A stretch of DNA of 36,449 nucleotides from Xylanibacter rarus (GTDB lineage: Bacteria > Bacteroidota > Bacteroidia > Bacteroidales > Bacteroidaceae): contig NZ_LFQU01000029.1 in the NCBI RefSeq assembly GCF_001275135.1, positions 1-36,449 on the forward strand, given 5' to 3'. The position numbers and the translations under genes were made by a program. The notes below the pieces were generated by a model that saw only the letters and a list, made by a program, of their open reading frames with translations, was not told where the DNA came from and did no database searches. Below, piece after piece: positions 25,972 through 33,703 of this stretch (position 1 is its first letter; each line of letters begins with the position of its first letter).

Positions 25972-27753
25972 TTAAGAATTGATCCAGTCTCTTTCAATAT
26001 ATGCAATCACATCACCGCGGTTGACTCTTGAACCCTGGCGTGCAGCTATTTCAACCAGCTTGCCTCCGAGTGCAGCCGGTACCGGTTCAAACTGGCCCCA
26101 TGGTGTCTGTATGTAGCAGAATGTTTCGCCTTCCTTGTAGTGCTGTCCGATGTACGGCTCAAGGCAAGGAACACACTCGCTGCTGCCTTCGAAGTCGAAG
26201 AACACCTGTCCCTTGAATGGAGACACGATGGCGTCTGCCTTTGCGTGCTTGAATGCTGACACTTCTTCCGGTGTGAGTTTTGCGCCGAGTTTCGCATCCT
26301 TTGCCTTCTGCAGGTCGGCCAGCATACGCTTCTTTGCCATTCCGCTCTTGTAGTCGCGATACTGTTCGGGGTGCATAGCCAGCTCGAACAGTTCCTCGTC
26401 GTCCTGTCCGAAGTCCCAGTTGTTGTCCTGCATCTCCTTCTTGAAGCCTTCGAGAGCGTCAGGTATAAGTGTGTGCGGGTCAGCATCAGTAAACTGACGT
26501 CCCTGCTTCTCAGCCAGCTCTACGAGTTCCTGGTCTATTGTTCCAGGTATCTTTCCGCTCTTGCCGAGAATCATTCCCCACATAGAGTCGTCCATCATTA
26601 CGAAGCGGCCCTTGCCCTGTGCCATGGTGAGCAGGTTGAGCAGTGCGATGTTCTTGACATATTGTGAGAACGGAGTTACGAGTGGTGGGTAACCTACGCG
26701 CGGCCATACATATGCCACTTCGTCGAACAGTTTCACCAGCATCTCGTCTGTTGTGAGTTCCGGCTGTCCCTTGCTCTTCAGTGTAGAGTTGATTGAACGG
26801 TGTATTCCGGCGAGGTCGGCCATCATACTTCCCATCATACCGCCCGGCAGACCGCATCCGAGGAGCAGTGAGCTCATGTGCTTGTTGCCCGGGTTGATGA
26901 AGTAGCCCAGCCAGTCGTCGATAAACTCCTGTGTGAGGGTGCGGGCGCGCATGTATGCGTTCATGTCGATGTCGGCAACCTCGAAGCCTTCGTTCTTCAG
27001 CATGCTCTGAACAGAGATGATGTCCGGATGAACCTTACCCCATGACAGCGGCTCGATGGCTGTATCGATAACGTCGGCACCATTGTTGCACACTTCGAGG
27101 ATAGAAGCCATTGAGAGGCCCGGTCCTGAGTGGCCGTGATACTGTATGATGACGTCTGGATGCTTGTCCTTAATAGCCTTTGTAAGCTTGCCGAGCATAG
27201 CCGGCTGACCTATACCGGCCATATCCTTAAGACAGATTTCGGTAGCACCGGCAGCTATCACCTGGTCGGCGATGTTGCTGTAATATTCAACTGTATGGAT
27301 TGGTGATGTTGTTATACAAAGAGTAGCCTGAGGAGTCATGCCGGCCTCAAGCGCCCATTTAATGCTGGGGATGATGTTGCGGACATCGTTAAGACCGCAG
27401 AATATGCGGGGGATGTCAACGCCCTGGGCGTGCTTAACCTTATACATGAGTCTGCGAACGTCGTCGGGCACGGGATACATGCGTAGGGCATTGAGTCCTC
27501 TGTCGAGCATGTGTGTCTTAATGCCAACTTCATTAAACGGTTTACAGAATGCCCTCACTGCCTCATTAGGATTCTCGCCGGCGAGCAGGTTAACTTGCTC
27601 GAAGGCTCCTCCGTTGGTTTCAACGCGGGAGAAACATCCCATATCGATGATTGCCGGAGCAACGCGCTCCAACTGGTCCTTACGTGGCTGGAACTTACCT
27701 GAAGACTGCCACATGTCGCGATAAACGAGACTGAATTGGATTTTCTTTTTCAT
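25972..27753 (-). CDS. Carboxyltransferase-domain protein related to oxaloacetate decarboxylase alpha / pyruvate carboxylase B
   Basis: Relatives move CO2 between biotin and a keto acid such as oxaloacetate or pyruvate. The 593-residue product has a TIM-barrel carboxyltransferase domain: YRDMWQSS (Asp13, the usual metal aspartate), NDVRNI, TTSPIHTVEY, CLKDMAGI (the Lys of the active site) and YHGHSGPG with the two metal histidines. A helical domain and a C-terminal biotinyl-like domain follow (about 515-590; GGKLVEIAARQG, RGDVIAYIE). In place of the biotinylation motif AMKM it reads TPWG, with Trp at about 552 where the modified Lys should be. The RDAHQS and HTHDTSG motifs are also altered. 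So it may work without its own biotin, or with another carrier. The ATG at 27753 starts MKKKIQFSLVYRD; upstream in-frame codons look non-coding. Confidence 0.85.
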   Translation of the reverse strand: MKKKIQFSLVYRDMWQSSGKFQPRKDQLERVAPAIIDMGCFSRVETNGGAFEQVNLLAGENPNEAVRAFCKPFNEVGIKTHMLDRGLNALRMYPVPDDVRRLMYKVKHAQGVDIPRIFCGLNDVRNIIPSIKWALEAGMTPQATLCITTSPIHTVEYYSNIADQVIAAGATEICLKDMAGIGQPAMLGKLTKAIKDKHPDVIIQYHGHSGPGLSMASILEVCNNGADVIDTAIEPLSWGKVHPDIISVQSMLKNEGFEVADIDMNAYMRARTLTQEFIDDWLGYFINPGNKHMSSLLLGCGLPGGMMGSMMADLAGIHRSINSTLKSKGQPELTTDEMLVKLFDEVAYVWPRVGYPPLVTPFSQYVKNIALLNLLTMAQGKGRFVMMDDSMWGMILGKSGKIPGTIDQELVELAEKQGRQFTDADPHTLIPDALEGFKKEMQDNNWDFGQDDEELFELAMHPEQYRDYKSGMAKKRMLADLQKAKDAKLGAKLTPEEVSAFKHAKADAIVSPFKGQVFFDFEGSSECVPCLEPYIGQHYKEGETFCYIQTPWGQFEPVPAALGGKLVEIAARQGSRVNRGDVIAYIERDWINS

Positions 27754-27813
27754 TATTATTAGATCTTTTATTGTGTGTGGCCTGATTTTGTCCGGCACAC
27801 ATGTTCATTTATG

Positions 27814-27821
27814 CAAAAATA
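27814..27821 (-). promoter_or_regulatory. Candidate -7 element for the carboxyltransferase gene
   Basis: The minus strand reads TATTTTTG followed by C, fitting TAnnTTTG. The start would be near 27807, leaving a leader of about 54 nt. The upstream sequence is very AT-rich with no clear TTTG at the right distance. Confidence 0.48.
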
Positions 27822-28257
27822 GGTATTTTTTCTAAATCTAAAAGTTTTTATGACAAAATAATATGGTTTGAGACGAATATTTATTTGTTTTTTATAGTCT
27901 TATGAACATTTTATCATATTTTTTGTGCTGATTTGCTAAATACATATAGCAAAATACATGATAAAGTGTCTAAAATTCACTTGTAGGATAGCAAATAGAC
28001 AAGTTTCTATTTGTAACTAACAAACCTTAACGTGCCTGTGGAAATTAATTTTACAAACTGATTCAGCCCGCTTTGCCTGTATTTGTCTTGCTTGGCTTGC
28101 AGTTTTGTAGCTTTAGTCGGGGAGATTGAGGGCGGTGGTGATGTTTAACCATAATTCTGATGACCGTTTTTTGGGGGTAGCCGGAGTCGACTTTAATCTG
28201 GAAAAGGGCTCTTTGAAGTCAACCATATTTAGGAAAGGGCAGGGAGGAGGAATAAGC
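27822..28257. other. AT-rich intergenic region with a small palindrome
   Basis: No gene is supported. The part nearest the carboxyltransferase gene is strongly AT-rich. It holds a hairpin-like operator candidate, CAAATAGA (27992-27999) with TCTATTTG (28006-28013). The 96-codon open frame from 28126 runs into the multi-hairpin element and has no recognisable domain. Confidence 0.45.
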
Positions 28258-28480
28258 AAAAAAGTTTTCTTTAGAAACTCATCACTCGTCACATTGCCAT
28301 GTAAAGTGTTGGCTTACAGAGTGTTGAGGCGTGATGAGTTTACGGACCAACTCATCACATCGTGCCCTGCGGCCTTCGGGCGTGATGAGTTTCGCAGGCA
28401 ACTCGTCACACTGTAACATACTGTCACACAGCGGGTTGTGCCGCTTTGTGATGAGTGATGAGTTTTTAAGAAAAAACTTT
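28258..28480. repeat. Multi-hairpin palindromic element, copy E2
   Basis: It has the same plan as 9664-9850. Termini AAACTCATCACTCGTCACA (28275-28293) and 28447-28465 pair with one G-T; flanking AAAGTTTTCTT and AAGAAAAAACTTT lengthen the stem. Inner hairpin one pairs 28331-28340 with 28349-28358. Inner hairpin two pairs 28382-28391 with 28400-28409, with one G-T. The loops are 8 bases and differ from those of copy E1, while the stem motif is kept. Confidence 0.85.
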
Positions 28481-28570
28481 GTGATTTTATCTTTGTTGTC
28501 CTGTATATGCGAAAGCATGCCTGTTTAATTTCATAATGCAGCGTTTCGGTGTGTAAACTGCCGCGAATTA

Positions 28571-28658
28571 AAATGTGAAAGGCTATCTTTTATCATGCGA
28601 AAGGCCATGTCTTGGCATGCAAAAAGGCATGTTTCATGTTGCAGAAGCATGCCTTTTG
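28571..28658. repeat. Four-unit 22-bp quasi-palindrome array, copy P4
   Basis: The units start at 28571, 28593, 28615 and 28637. The block equivalent to CTTTTG recurs at 28587, 28609, 28631 and 28653, exactly 22 bp apart, with unit 2 the most diverged. AAAAGGCATG of unit 3 pairs perfectly with CATGCCTTTT of unit 4. It lies between element E2 and repeat copy R4, in the gap upstream of the carboxyltransferase gene and downstream of the patatin gene. Confidence 0.85.
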
Positions 28659-28664
28659 TCTTGT

Positions 28665-28803
28665 GTATTTCCGTGTCTTGCGGTGTCTGTTAATTATGAA
28701 TTATTAATTATGAGCTATAAAAATGCCTGCAAAAAACTGACCGAAATCCGCTCAATATAAAGCAAAAATAGCGACCGAATTACAATGACTGATTTTTGTT
28801 AAA
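28665..28803 (+). repeat. Dispersed element, copy R4 (diverged, left end uncertain)
   Basis: The right half is clear: ATGCCTGC, GAAATC, CTCAATATAAAGCAAAAATA, then GACCGAAT and a terminus ending TGATTTTTGTTAAA, matching the minus strand of copy R1. Left of about 28700 the similarity is weak, and the expected start would overlap array P4. The element may be truncated or invaded there. Confidence 0.6.
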
Positions 28804-28830
28804 CCGGTTTTCCCATGCAGTCCCGTTTTG

Positions 28831-31056
28831 TCAGAACTGGAAGCCAAGGTTTACGTAGAAGTAAGGCTCCTCCGTGCGGCTTGAGTATCCGAGCGACGCG
28901 CCTATCGGGCCGAACATGCTGTTGTAGTAATATGCTATCTCGCATCCTGTCATCGGCCCCTTCTCGAAGAGGTTGCGTAGCTTGTCGCCACGCTGTCCGA
29001 ACGACAGGCGGCCTATGATGTAGTTGTTGTCCATGATGCGCTGCTGCGCCATGAGCTGTGCCGTTAGCAGCATGTTGTCAACAAACTCTATGTGGCCGAT
29101 GCCAGCGAAGGGCTGCTGCTGTTCGAGATACATTCCGGGGTGCATGCCGCCTATGGAGTTGCGCATGATTAGCGGAATGTCGTTGCCGATAAGGAAGCGT
29201 CCGCTTACCATGGGCTGCAGCACGAAACGGCTGTTGAGCGGGAACGACATGCGCCACATGAAGTCGGCCACGCTCAGTCCGGGTTCATCTCCGTGGCTTA
29301 TGAAGTTGTCTGTGTAGTAGCCGTATCCGGCATTGAAGCGTGCGCCGCGCGTGGTGAAGAACCAGCGGTCTTCCGAGTTGTAGTTCATCCTGAAGATGTA
29401 GCTGTAGAAGTGGACATTGTCGAGAGTCTCATATTCAGACGACGGACCCGACAGCATGTCGTGAAAGTCGTAGAAGTCCATCTTCACGTTTACGTCTACC
29501 GAGAAGTTGCGTATGTTGAAGCTGAGCAGCTGCAGGTTGACAGAGTGCTGGTTGTAAGTGAAGTTGTAGTCGCGCTTGCCGCCCTCATAGATGTTTGTGT
29601 CGTCGTGCCTGAATACATACGAGAGGCCTATCTTTCCGTAGTGCAGCGGATTGATCTGTGCGTCTAGCCTTGCCATCATTCGCTTGCCCAGGCGGCCCGT
29701 AAGCTCCATTATCACAGGTATGCGGGCCTTTATCTGGTGAGACACATTGGCCTGCAGGGCCACCATCTCCTCTGTGTCGAATCTCACTCCGAGGTTTACC
29801 CTGCTTGTGCGCTTGTCGTCTGCCGATATTCTCAGCACGTATCCTTTGCCGCTCTTGTTGAGCGTATAGCCCGGGTTGGTGTATAGAAAGTTTACGCCGA
29901 GGGCTGTGATAGCCTCTTCGATGCGTTTCACCGAAACGCTGTCGCCTTTGTTGAGCCTGTATTTCGACATGATATAGTTGCGGTCGGAAGCCACAATGCG
30001 GTCGAAGCATACGGAGTCTATCTTGAACGTAAGTTCCGAACTTGTCGGCACAGGGCGCGAGGCACGTGCCGCGTGGATGTAGCCTTCTGAGGCAAGGCGC
30101 TGCTGCAGTGCCACAATCTTTTCCCACTGCTGCATGGCTGCCTCTTCGCCGCGTGCTATCAGCGTGTCGATGGCTGCCCGCGTAAAGCTTGCCGAAGAGT
30201 AGCCCTTTACGTTCACCTTGATAGGAATGTCGGTCATAGCCCAGTTTTCGTCAAACTTGTTCTTGCAGTTGATGTCCACGATCTGCATCAGTATGGCGGG
30301 GCCGCTTTGCAGCTCTGCCGCCGTGCGGTTGTCGCTCTGCACCGACACACCTATTATTATATCCGCCCCCATGCGCTTGGCTATGTCGGCCGGATAGTTG
30401 TTGCGCAGGCCTCCGTCTACGAGCACCATCGAGTCTTTGCGCACCGGGGTGAACACGCCCGGTATGGCCATGCTTGCCCGCATGGCTGTCGAGAGATGCC
30501 CGCCGTACATGTCGTATTCGGTGTTGTCCACGATGTTTGTTGCCACACAGGCAAACGGTATGGGCAGGTCGGCAAAGCTGATTGAGTCGTGATAGCCTAC
30601 GGTGAGCCGTGTGAAGAGCTGCGACAGGTTGGTGCCGCTTATCAGTCCGCCTGCGGCGTTGCGTGCCTTGCGGGCTATGCTCAGCGGGCGCGACAGCAGA
30701 TAGGTGTTCTGCTTCTCTCTTTCGGCCAGGCTCTGGTTGCTCACGTCCACCTTGTCAGACAGCAGTGTCTTCCAGTCCTGCACCTTTACGAGCGAGTCGA
30801 GTGTGGCAGCGTCGTAGCCTATTGAATACAAGCCGCCGATCAGGGCGCCCATCGACGTGCCCGTGATAATGTCTACAGGTATGCCCGCACGCTCCAGCAC
30901 GCGCAGCACGCCTATGTGGGCCATGCCCTTTGCGCCGCCGCCGCTGAGCACCACAGCCACGCGGCTGCGGCACGAGTCTTGCACTTCTTCGGCATTAGCC
31001 GGAACAAAAAGTAATGCCGTCAGTATGACAGCTAGCAGGCGGAGTTTACTTTTCAT
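28831..31056 (-). CDS. Patatin-like phospholipase with C-terminal outer-membrane barrel (PlpD/FplA-like)
   Basis: The 741-residue product has a signal peptide (cleavage likely after Ala22), then a patatin hydrolase domain: oxyanion loop SGGGAKG (38-44), nucleophile Ser68 in GTSMG, and Asp214 in VDGG, the Ser-Asp dyad. A POTRA-like segment (about 345-420; RIEEAITALGVNF, YTLNKSGKGYVL) leads into a beta-barrel of the surface-antigen type that ends in VNLGFQF. This order matches type Vd secretion proteins such as PlpD and FplA, where the barrel anchors or exports a phospholipase. In Bacteroidota the lipase domain may stay periplasmic; which is true here cannot be told. The gene ends 28 bp from repeat R4 and lies 51 bp downstream of queF on the same strand. 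Confidence 0.9.
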   Translation of the reverse strand: MKSKLRLLAVILTALLFVPANAEEVQDSCRSRVAVVLSGGGAKGMAHIGVLRVLERAGIPVDIITGTSMGALIGGLYSIGYDAATLDSLVKVQDWKTLLSDKVDVSNQSLAEREKQNTYLLSRPLSIARKARNAAGGLISGTNLSQLFTRLTVGYHDSISFADLPIPFACVATNIVDNTEYDMYGGHLSTAMRASMAIPGVFTPVRKDSMVLVDGGLRNNYPADIAKRMGADIIIGVSVQSDNRTAAELQSGPAILMQIVDINCKNKFDENWAMTDIPIKVNVKGYSSASFTRAAIDTLIARGEEAAMQQWEKIVALQQRLASEGYIHAARASRPVPTSSELTFKIDSVCFDRIVASDRNYIMSKYRLNKGDSVSVKRIEEAITALGVNFLYTNPGYTLNKSGKGYVLRISADDKRTSRVNLGVRFDTEEMVALQANVSHQIKARIPVIMELTGRLGKRMMARLDAQINPLHYGKIGLSYVFRHDDTNIYEGGKRDYNFTYNQHSVNLQLLSFNIRNFSVDVNVKMDFYDFHDMLSGPSSEYETLDNVHFYSYIFRMNYNSEDRWFFTTRGARFNAGYGYYTDNFISHGDEPGLSVADFMWRMSFPLNSRFVLQPMVSGRFLIGNDIPLIMRNSIGGMHPGMYLEQQQPFAGIGHIEFVDNMLLTAQLMAQQRIMDNNYIIGRLSFGQRGDKLRNLFEKGPMTGCEIAYYYNSMFGPIGASLGYSSRTEEPYFYVNLGFQF

Positions 31057-31107
31057 GATGTTGTCTGGTTTGCAGGGCGGCCTTATGGCATGTGTCGCGG
31101 CTTAAGG

Positions 31108-31584
31108 TCAGCGTCCCATGTTGTGGTTAATGAAGCGGTGCTCGGCCATCTTCTCGTATTTAGTGCCGGGCTGTCCGTAGTTGGCATAGGGATATATGCT
31201 TATGCCTCCGCGCGGAGTGAAGTATCCCGTCACCTCTATATATTTAGGGCTCATCAGCCTGATGAGGTCCTTCATTATTATGTTCACGCAGTCTTCGTGG
31301 AAGTCGCCGTGGTTGCGGAAGCTGAACAGATACAGCTTCAGACTCTTGCTCTCAACCATGCGCTCGCCGGGGATATAGCTTATGCGTATCTCGGCAAAGT
31401 CGGGCTGACCCGTGATGGGGCACAGCGATGTGAACTCAGGGCAGTTGAACTGCACCCAGTAGTCGTTGCCCGGATGCTTGTTCTCAAACGTCTCGAGCAC
31501 TTCAGGTGCATAGTCCATTCTGTAGGCGGTCTTTGCGCCGAGGGCCTTCAGTCCCTCGTCTTTTCTGTTGTCTTCAGTCATCAT
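31108..31584 (-). CDS. queF: NADPH-dependent 7-cyano-7-deazaguanine reductase (preQ0 to preQ1)
   Basis: QueF reduces preQ0 to preQ1 with NADPH, the last step before insertion of the base into tRNA for queuosine. The 158-residue product is the short, unimodular type. Catalytic residues are Cys55 in TSLCPIT, Asp62 in QPDFAE and Glu97 in DFHEDC, and the NADPH-binding motif ESKSLKLY is at 78-85. The start ATG at 31584 overlaps the stop of the upstream transporter gene by four bases (ATGA), so the two are translationally coupled and share the riboswitch at 32275-32308. Confidence 0.96.
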   Translation of the reverse strand: MMTEDNRKDEGLKALGAKTAYRMDYAPEVLETFENKHPGNDYWVQFNCPEFTSLCPITGQPDFAEIRISYIPGERMVESKSLKLYLFSFRNHGDFHEDCVNIIMKDLIRLMSPKYIEVTGYFTPRGGISIYPYANYGQPGTKYEKMAEHRFINHNMGR

Positions 31585-32273
31585 TGTAGATTAAATATTT
31601 TCCAAACGTTATAGTTTATTCCGTTGTCATACACGTCGGTGCCCTCATGCTCCTTGGTCTTCTTCACTACACGTATCGTTACGGGCAGCACAATGATTTC
31701 GTAGAGCGTCTTAAGCACCACCTGCGACACTATGAGCGACAGCATCTCGCCGGCAGGCACCACGCCCGACAGCGCAAGCGGGAAGAAGATCAGCGAGTCG
31801 GCACTTTCGCCGAACACTGTGCTCACCACGGCGCGCAGAGAGAAATGCTTGCCGTTGGACGATATCTTCATGCGGCTCATCACGTAGGCGTTGATGAACG
31901 AGCCGGCAAGGAAGGCCACAAACGAGGCGGCGGCAATGCGCGGGGCAAGGCCGAACACGGCATGGAAGCCCTCGTCGTTGTGCCAGTAAGGCGCGCCAGG
32001 AATGGCGTCGGCCAGCGCTCCGAACAGCACGAAGATGAAGTTCATGGCGAAGCCTGTCCATATAAGGAGCCTTGCCTTGCGGAATCCCCACACCTCACAC
32101 ACGCAGTCGTTGATAATGTAAGACACCGGAAACACGAGCAATCCGCCGGTGATGTTCACCGGTCCGATTGAAATCTGCTTTGTCTCTAACACGTTTGCCG
32201 TTATCAGGCAGACGCAGAAAAGTATGCTGAAAAGCATGAACAGCACACTTACTTGTTGCTTATCTGTTTTCAT
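31581..32273 (-). CDS. yhhQ: Queuosine precursor transporter (YhhQ/QPTR family)
   Basis: YhhQ proteins import queuosine precursors such as preQ0 or preQ1. The 230-residue product has about six membrane segments and the family block [17 protein letters not shown] near residue 50-65 (compare FPI-YI-xD-xxE-V-G in the family), followed by RKARLLIW. The ATG at 32273 is chosen because an upstream in-frame TTG at 32300 lies inside the riboswitch. AAGGA sits directly upstream of the ATG and is part of the riboswitch pseudoknot. Import (YhhQ) and reduction (QueF) of the same precursor in one unit is coherent. Confidence 0.92.
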   Translation of the reverse strand: MKTDKQQVSVLFMLFSILFCVCLITANVLETKQISIGPVNITGGLLVFPVSYIINDCVCEVWGFRKARLLIWTGFAMNFIFVLFGALADAIPGAPYWHNDEGFHAVFGLAPRIAAASFVAFLAGSFINAYVMSRMKISSNGKHFSLRAVVSTVFGESADSLIFFPLALSGVVPAGEMLSLIVSQVVLKTLYEIIVLPVTIRVVKKTKEHEGTDVYDNGINYNVWKIFNLQ

Positions 32274-32274
32274 T

Positions 32275-32308
32275 TCCTTGTTTTTTAAGAGGTTTACCAA
32301 GCACTCTG
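32275..32308 (-). promoter_or_regulatory. preQ1-I riboswitch controlling yhhQ-queF
   Basis: Read 5' to 3' on the minus strand the 34 nt show the small preQ1-I fold. Stem P1 is AGAG with CUCU. A U follows the 5' strand, and the unpaired C directly before CUCU is the expected ligand-pairing cytosine. Loop 1 holds CUUG, which pairs with CAAG in the 3' tail to form the pseudoknot. The linker UUAAAAAA is the A-rich loop. The tail CAAGGA includes the ribosome-binding site two bases before the ATG, so ligand binding should block translation. It resembles the short Thermoanaerobacter (Tte) type closely. Confidence 0.85.
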
Positions 32309-32325
32309 TAAATAAATTGCGGCTG

Positions 32326-32333
32326 CAAAATTA
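32326..32333 (-). promoter_or_regulatory. Candidate -7 element for yhhQ-queF
   Basis: The minus strand reads TAATTTTG followed by C, matching TAnnTTTG. A start near 32319 would put the riboswitch about 11 nt into the transcript, as expected for such a short aptamer. The -33 region lacks a good TTTG at the usual distance. Confidence 0.52.
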
Positions 32334-32372
32334 ATAAAAAAACTCAATAAGATAAGATTACACCTGTAATTA

Positions 32373-32403
32373 TTTGCCCGATACCGATTAATTGATAACT
32401 TTG
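32373..32403 (+). promoter_or_regulatory. Bacteroidetes-type promoter for the thioredoxin-like gene
   Basis: TTTG (32373-32376), 19 bp, then TAACTTTG (32396-32403) followed by C: both consensus parts at the standard spacing. The start would be near 32410 with a leader of about 67 nt. It diverges from the yhhQ promoter. Confidence 0.82.
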
Positions 32404-32476
32404 CATTTATGTTATTTATACGGGCCGTAAAAGGCCGGAGATATTTGGAAATAAACAAAGAAAACGTAAAAGGAAT

Positions 32477-33556
32477 ATGAAAAAACTATTGACAACAGCC
32501 CTGACGGTGATGGCAGCCATCTCGATGCAGGCGCAGGAGACTGCTTACAAGATTACGGGAACAGTGCCCGCAAGCGTATCGAAGGTTTATCTTTATGTGA
32601 TGGGGCAGCGCGCAGCTTTAGACAGCGCAACGGTGAGCAACGGAAAGTTTGAGCTGAGCGGAAAGCAGAACCTTAACGAGATATTCATGCTGGACGCAAA
32701 TAATGAGGGCATGGCATTCTTCAACGACGGAACACCTGTGGACATGAACCTGGTGAACTACACCATGGCCGGTTCTGACCTCAACAAAAAACTCTTTGAG
32801 TGCAGCCTGCCGCTGAAAAAGTATGACGCTGCAACAAGCGAGATATATGCCGAGTATGAGAAGGTGGCGAGAGACAACAGCGAAGCCGGCAAGGCAAAGG
32901 CTAAGGCTCTGGCAGAGCGCTTCAACGTGGTGAGAGACTCTATGCTCAACGACATGCTGAACATAATAAAGACAAACAAGGACAACCTTATACCGGCCGT
33001 TTATCTGAGTCAGATTTACACCGCGCTCGACTATAACGAGCTGAAAGACCTGCTAAGTCCGTCGGCTCCTTACTATAACCATCCTGCCTTGGCCCGCGTC
33101 AAGCAGCAGCTTGCTGCCTTCGAGAAGCGCATGCCCGGCAAGATGTTCACAGACCTGACGATGAACGACACCGAAGGCAAGCAGCGCAAGCTGAGCGAGT
33201 GGTGCGGCAAGGGCAACTATGTGCTCGTTGACTTCTGGGCAAGCTGGTGCGGACCGTGCCGTCAGGAGATGCCAAACGTAGTGGCAAACTATGAGAAATA
33301 TCATGCCAAGGGCTTCGAGGTAGTGGGCGTTTCGTTCGACAACAGCGCCGAGGCATGGAAGTCTGCCATTAAGAGCATCGGCATGAAGTGGCCCAACATC
33401 AGCGACCTGAAGGGCTGGAAGTGTGCCGCAGCTCCCCTCTACGGCATCAACGCCATACCGGCCAACGTGCTGCTCGACGGCGAGGGCAAGATTGTTGCCA
33501 CAGACCTAAGGGGCGAGGATCTCGGCGAGAAGCTCAAAGATATTTACGGATTCTAA
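32477..33556 (+). CDS. TlpA-like thioredoxin-fold protein with an N-terminal DUF4369-type domain
   Basis: This envelope thiol-disulfide protein probably reduces or oxidises exported proteins. The 359-residue product has a signal peptide (cleavage likely before Gln20-Glu21 in QAQE, possibly periplasmic). A DUF4369-like beta domain common in Bacteroidota follows (about 22-110; YKITGTVPASVSKVYLY). A helical linker (about 110-215) leads to the thioredoxin/AhpC-TSA domain (about 220-359). The active site WCGPC has Cys258 and Cys261 in FWASWCGPCRQE. The cis-Pro loop is NAIPANVLLDGEGKI. Its own promoter and terminator make it a single-gene unit. The partner protein is unknown. Confidence 0.9.
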   Translation: MKKLLTTALTVMAAISMQAQETAYKITGTVPASVSKVYLYVMGQRAALDSATVSNGKFELSGKQNLNEIFMLDANNEGMAFFNDGTPVDMNLVNYTMAGSDLNKKLFECSLPLKKYDAATSEIYAEYEKVARDNSEAGKAKAKALAERFNVVRDSMLNDMLNIIKTNKDNLIPAVYLSQIYTALDYNELKDLLSPSAPYYNHPALARVKQQLAAFEKRMPGKMFTDLTMNDTEGKQRKLSEWCGKGNYVLVDFWASWCGPCRQEMPNVVANYEKYHAKGFEVVGVSFDNSAEAWKSAIKSIGMKWPNISDLKGWKCAAAPLYGINAIPANVLLDGEGKIVATDLRGEDLGEKLKDIYGF

Positions 33557-33643
33557 ATAGGCATGGCGCCGGCATGGCGCTGCCTGAGAGGCATCTCAGA
33601 TATTATAATGTATATGGTGCTGTGCGCCATATCCGTAAAAAAG

Positions 33644-33703
33644 CTGACGGACAGGCTTATTGCTGATTTACGGCAATGCTGCTGCCCGTCAGTTTTGTTT
33701 TTG
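33644..33703 (+). terminator. Terminator after the thioredoxin-like gene
   Basis: CTGACGG (33644-33650) pairs with CCGTCAG (33686-33692), with inner CAG/CTG and ATTGC/GCAAT pairing. The stem is followed by TTTTGTTTTTG. It begins 87 bp after the stop. Confidence 0.72.

Noticed and set aside
28126-28416. 96-codon open frame on the plus strand
   Set aside because: It runs into the terminal repeat and first hairpin of element E2, has no domain, and its start lacks any supporting signal.
32274-32300. Upstream TTG start for yhhQ at 32300
   Set aside because: It lies inside the preQ1-I aptamer, and the ATG at 32273 directly follows its ribosome-binding strand.
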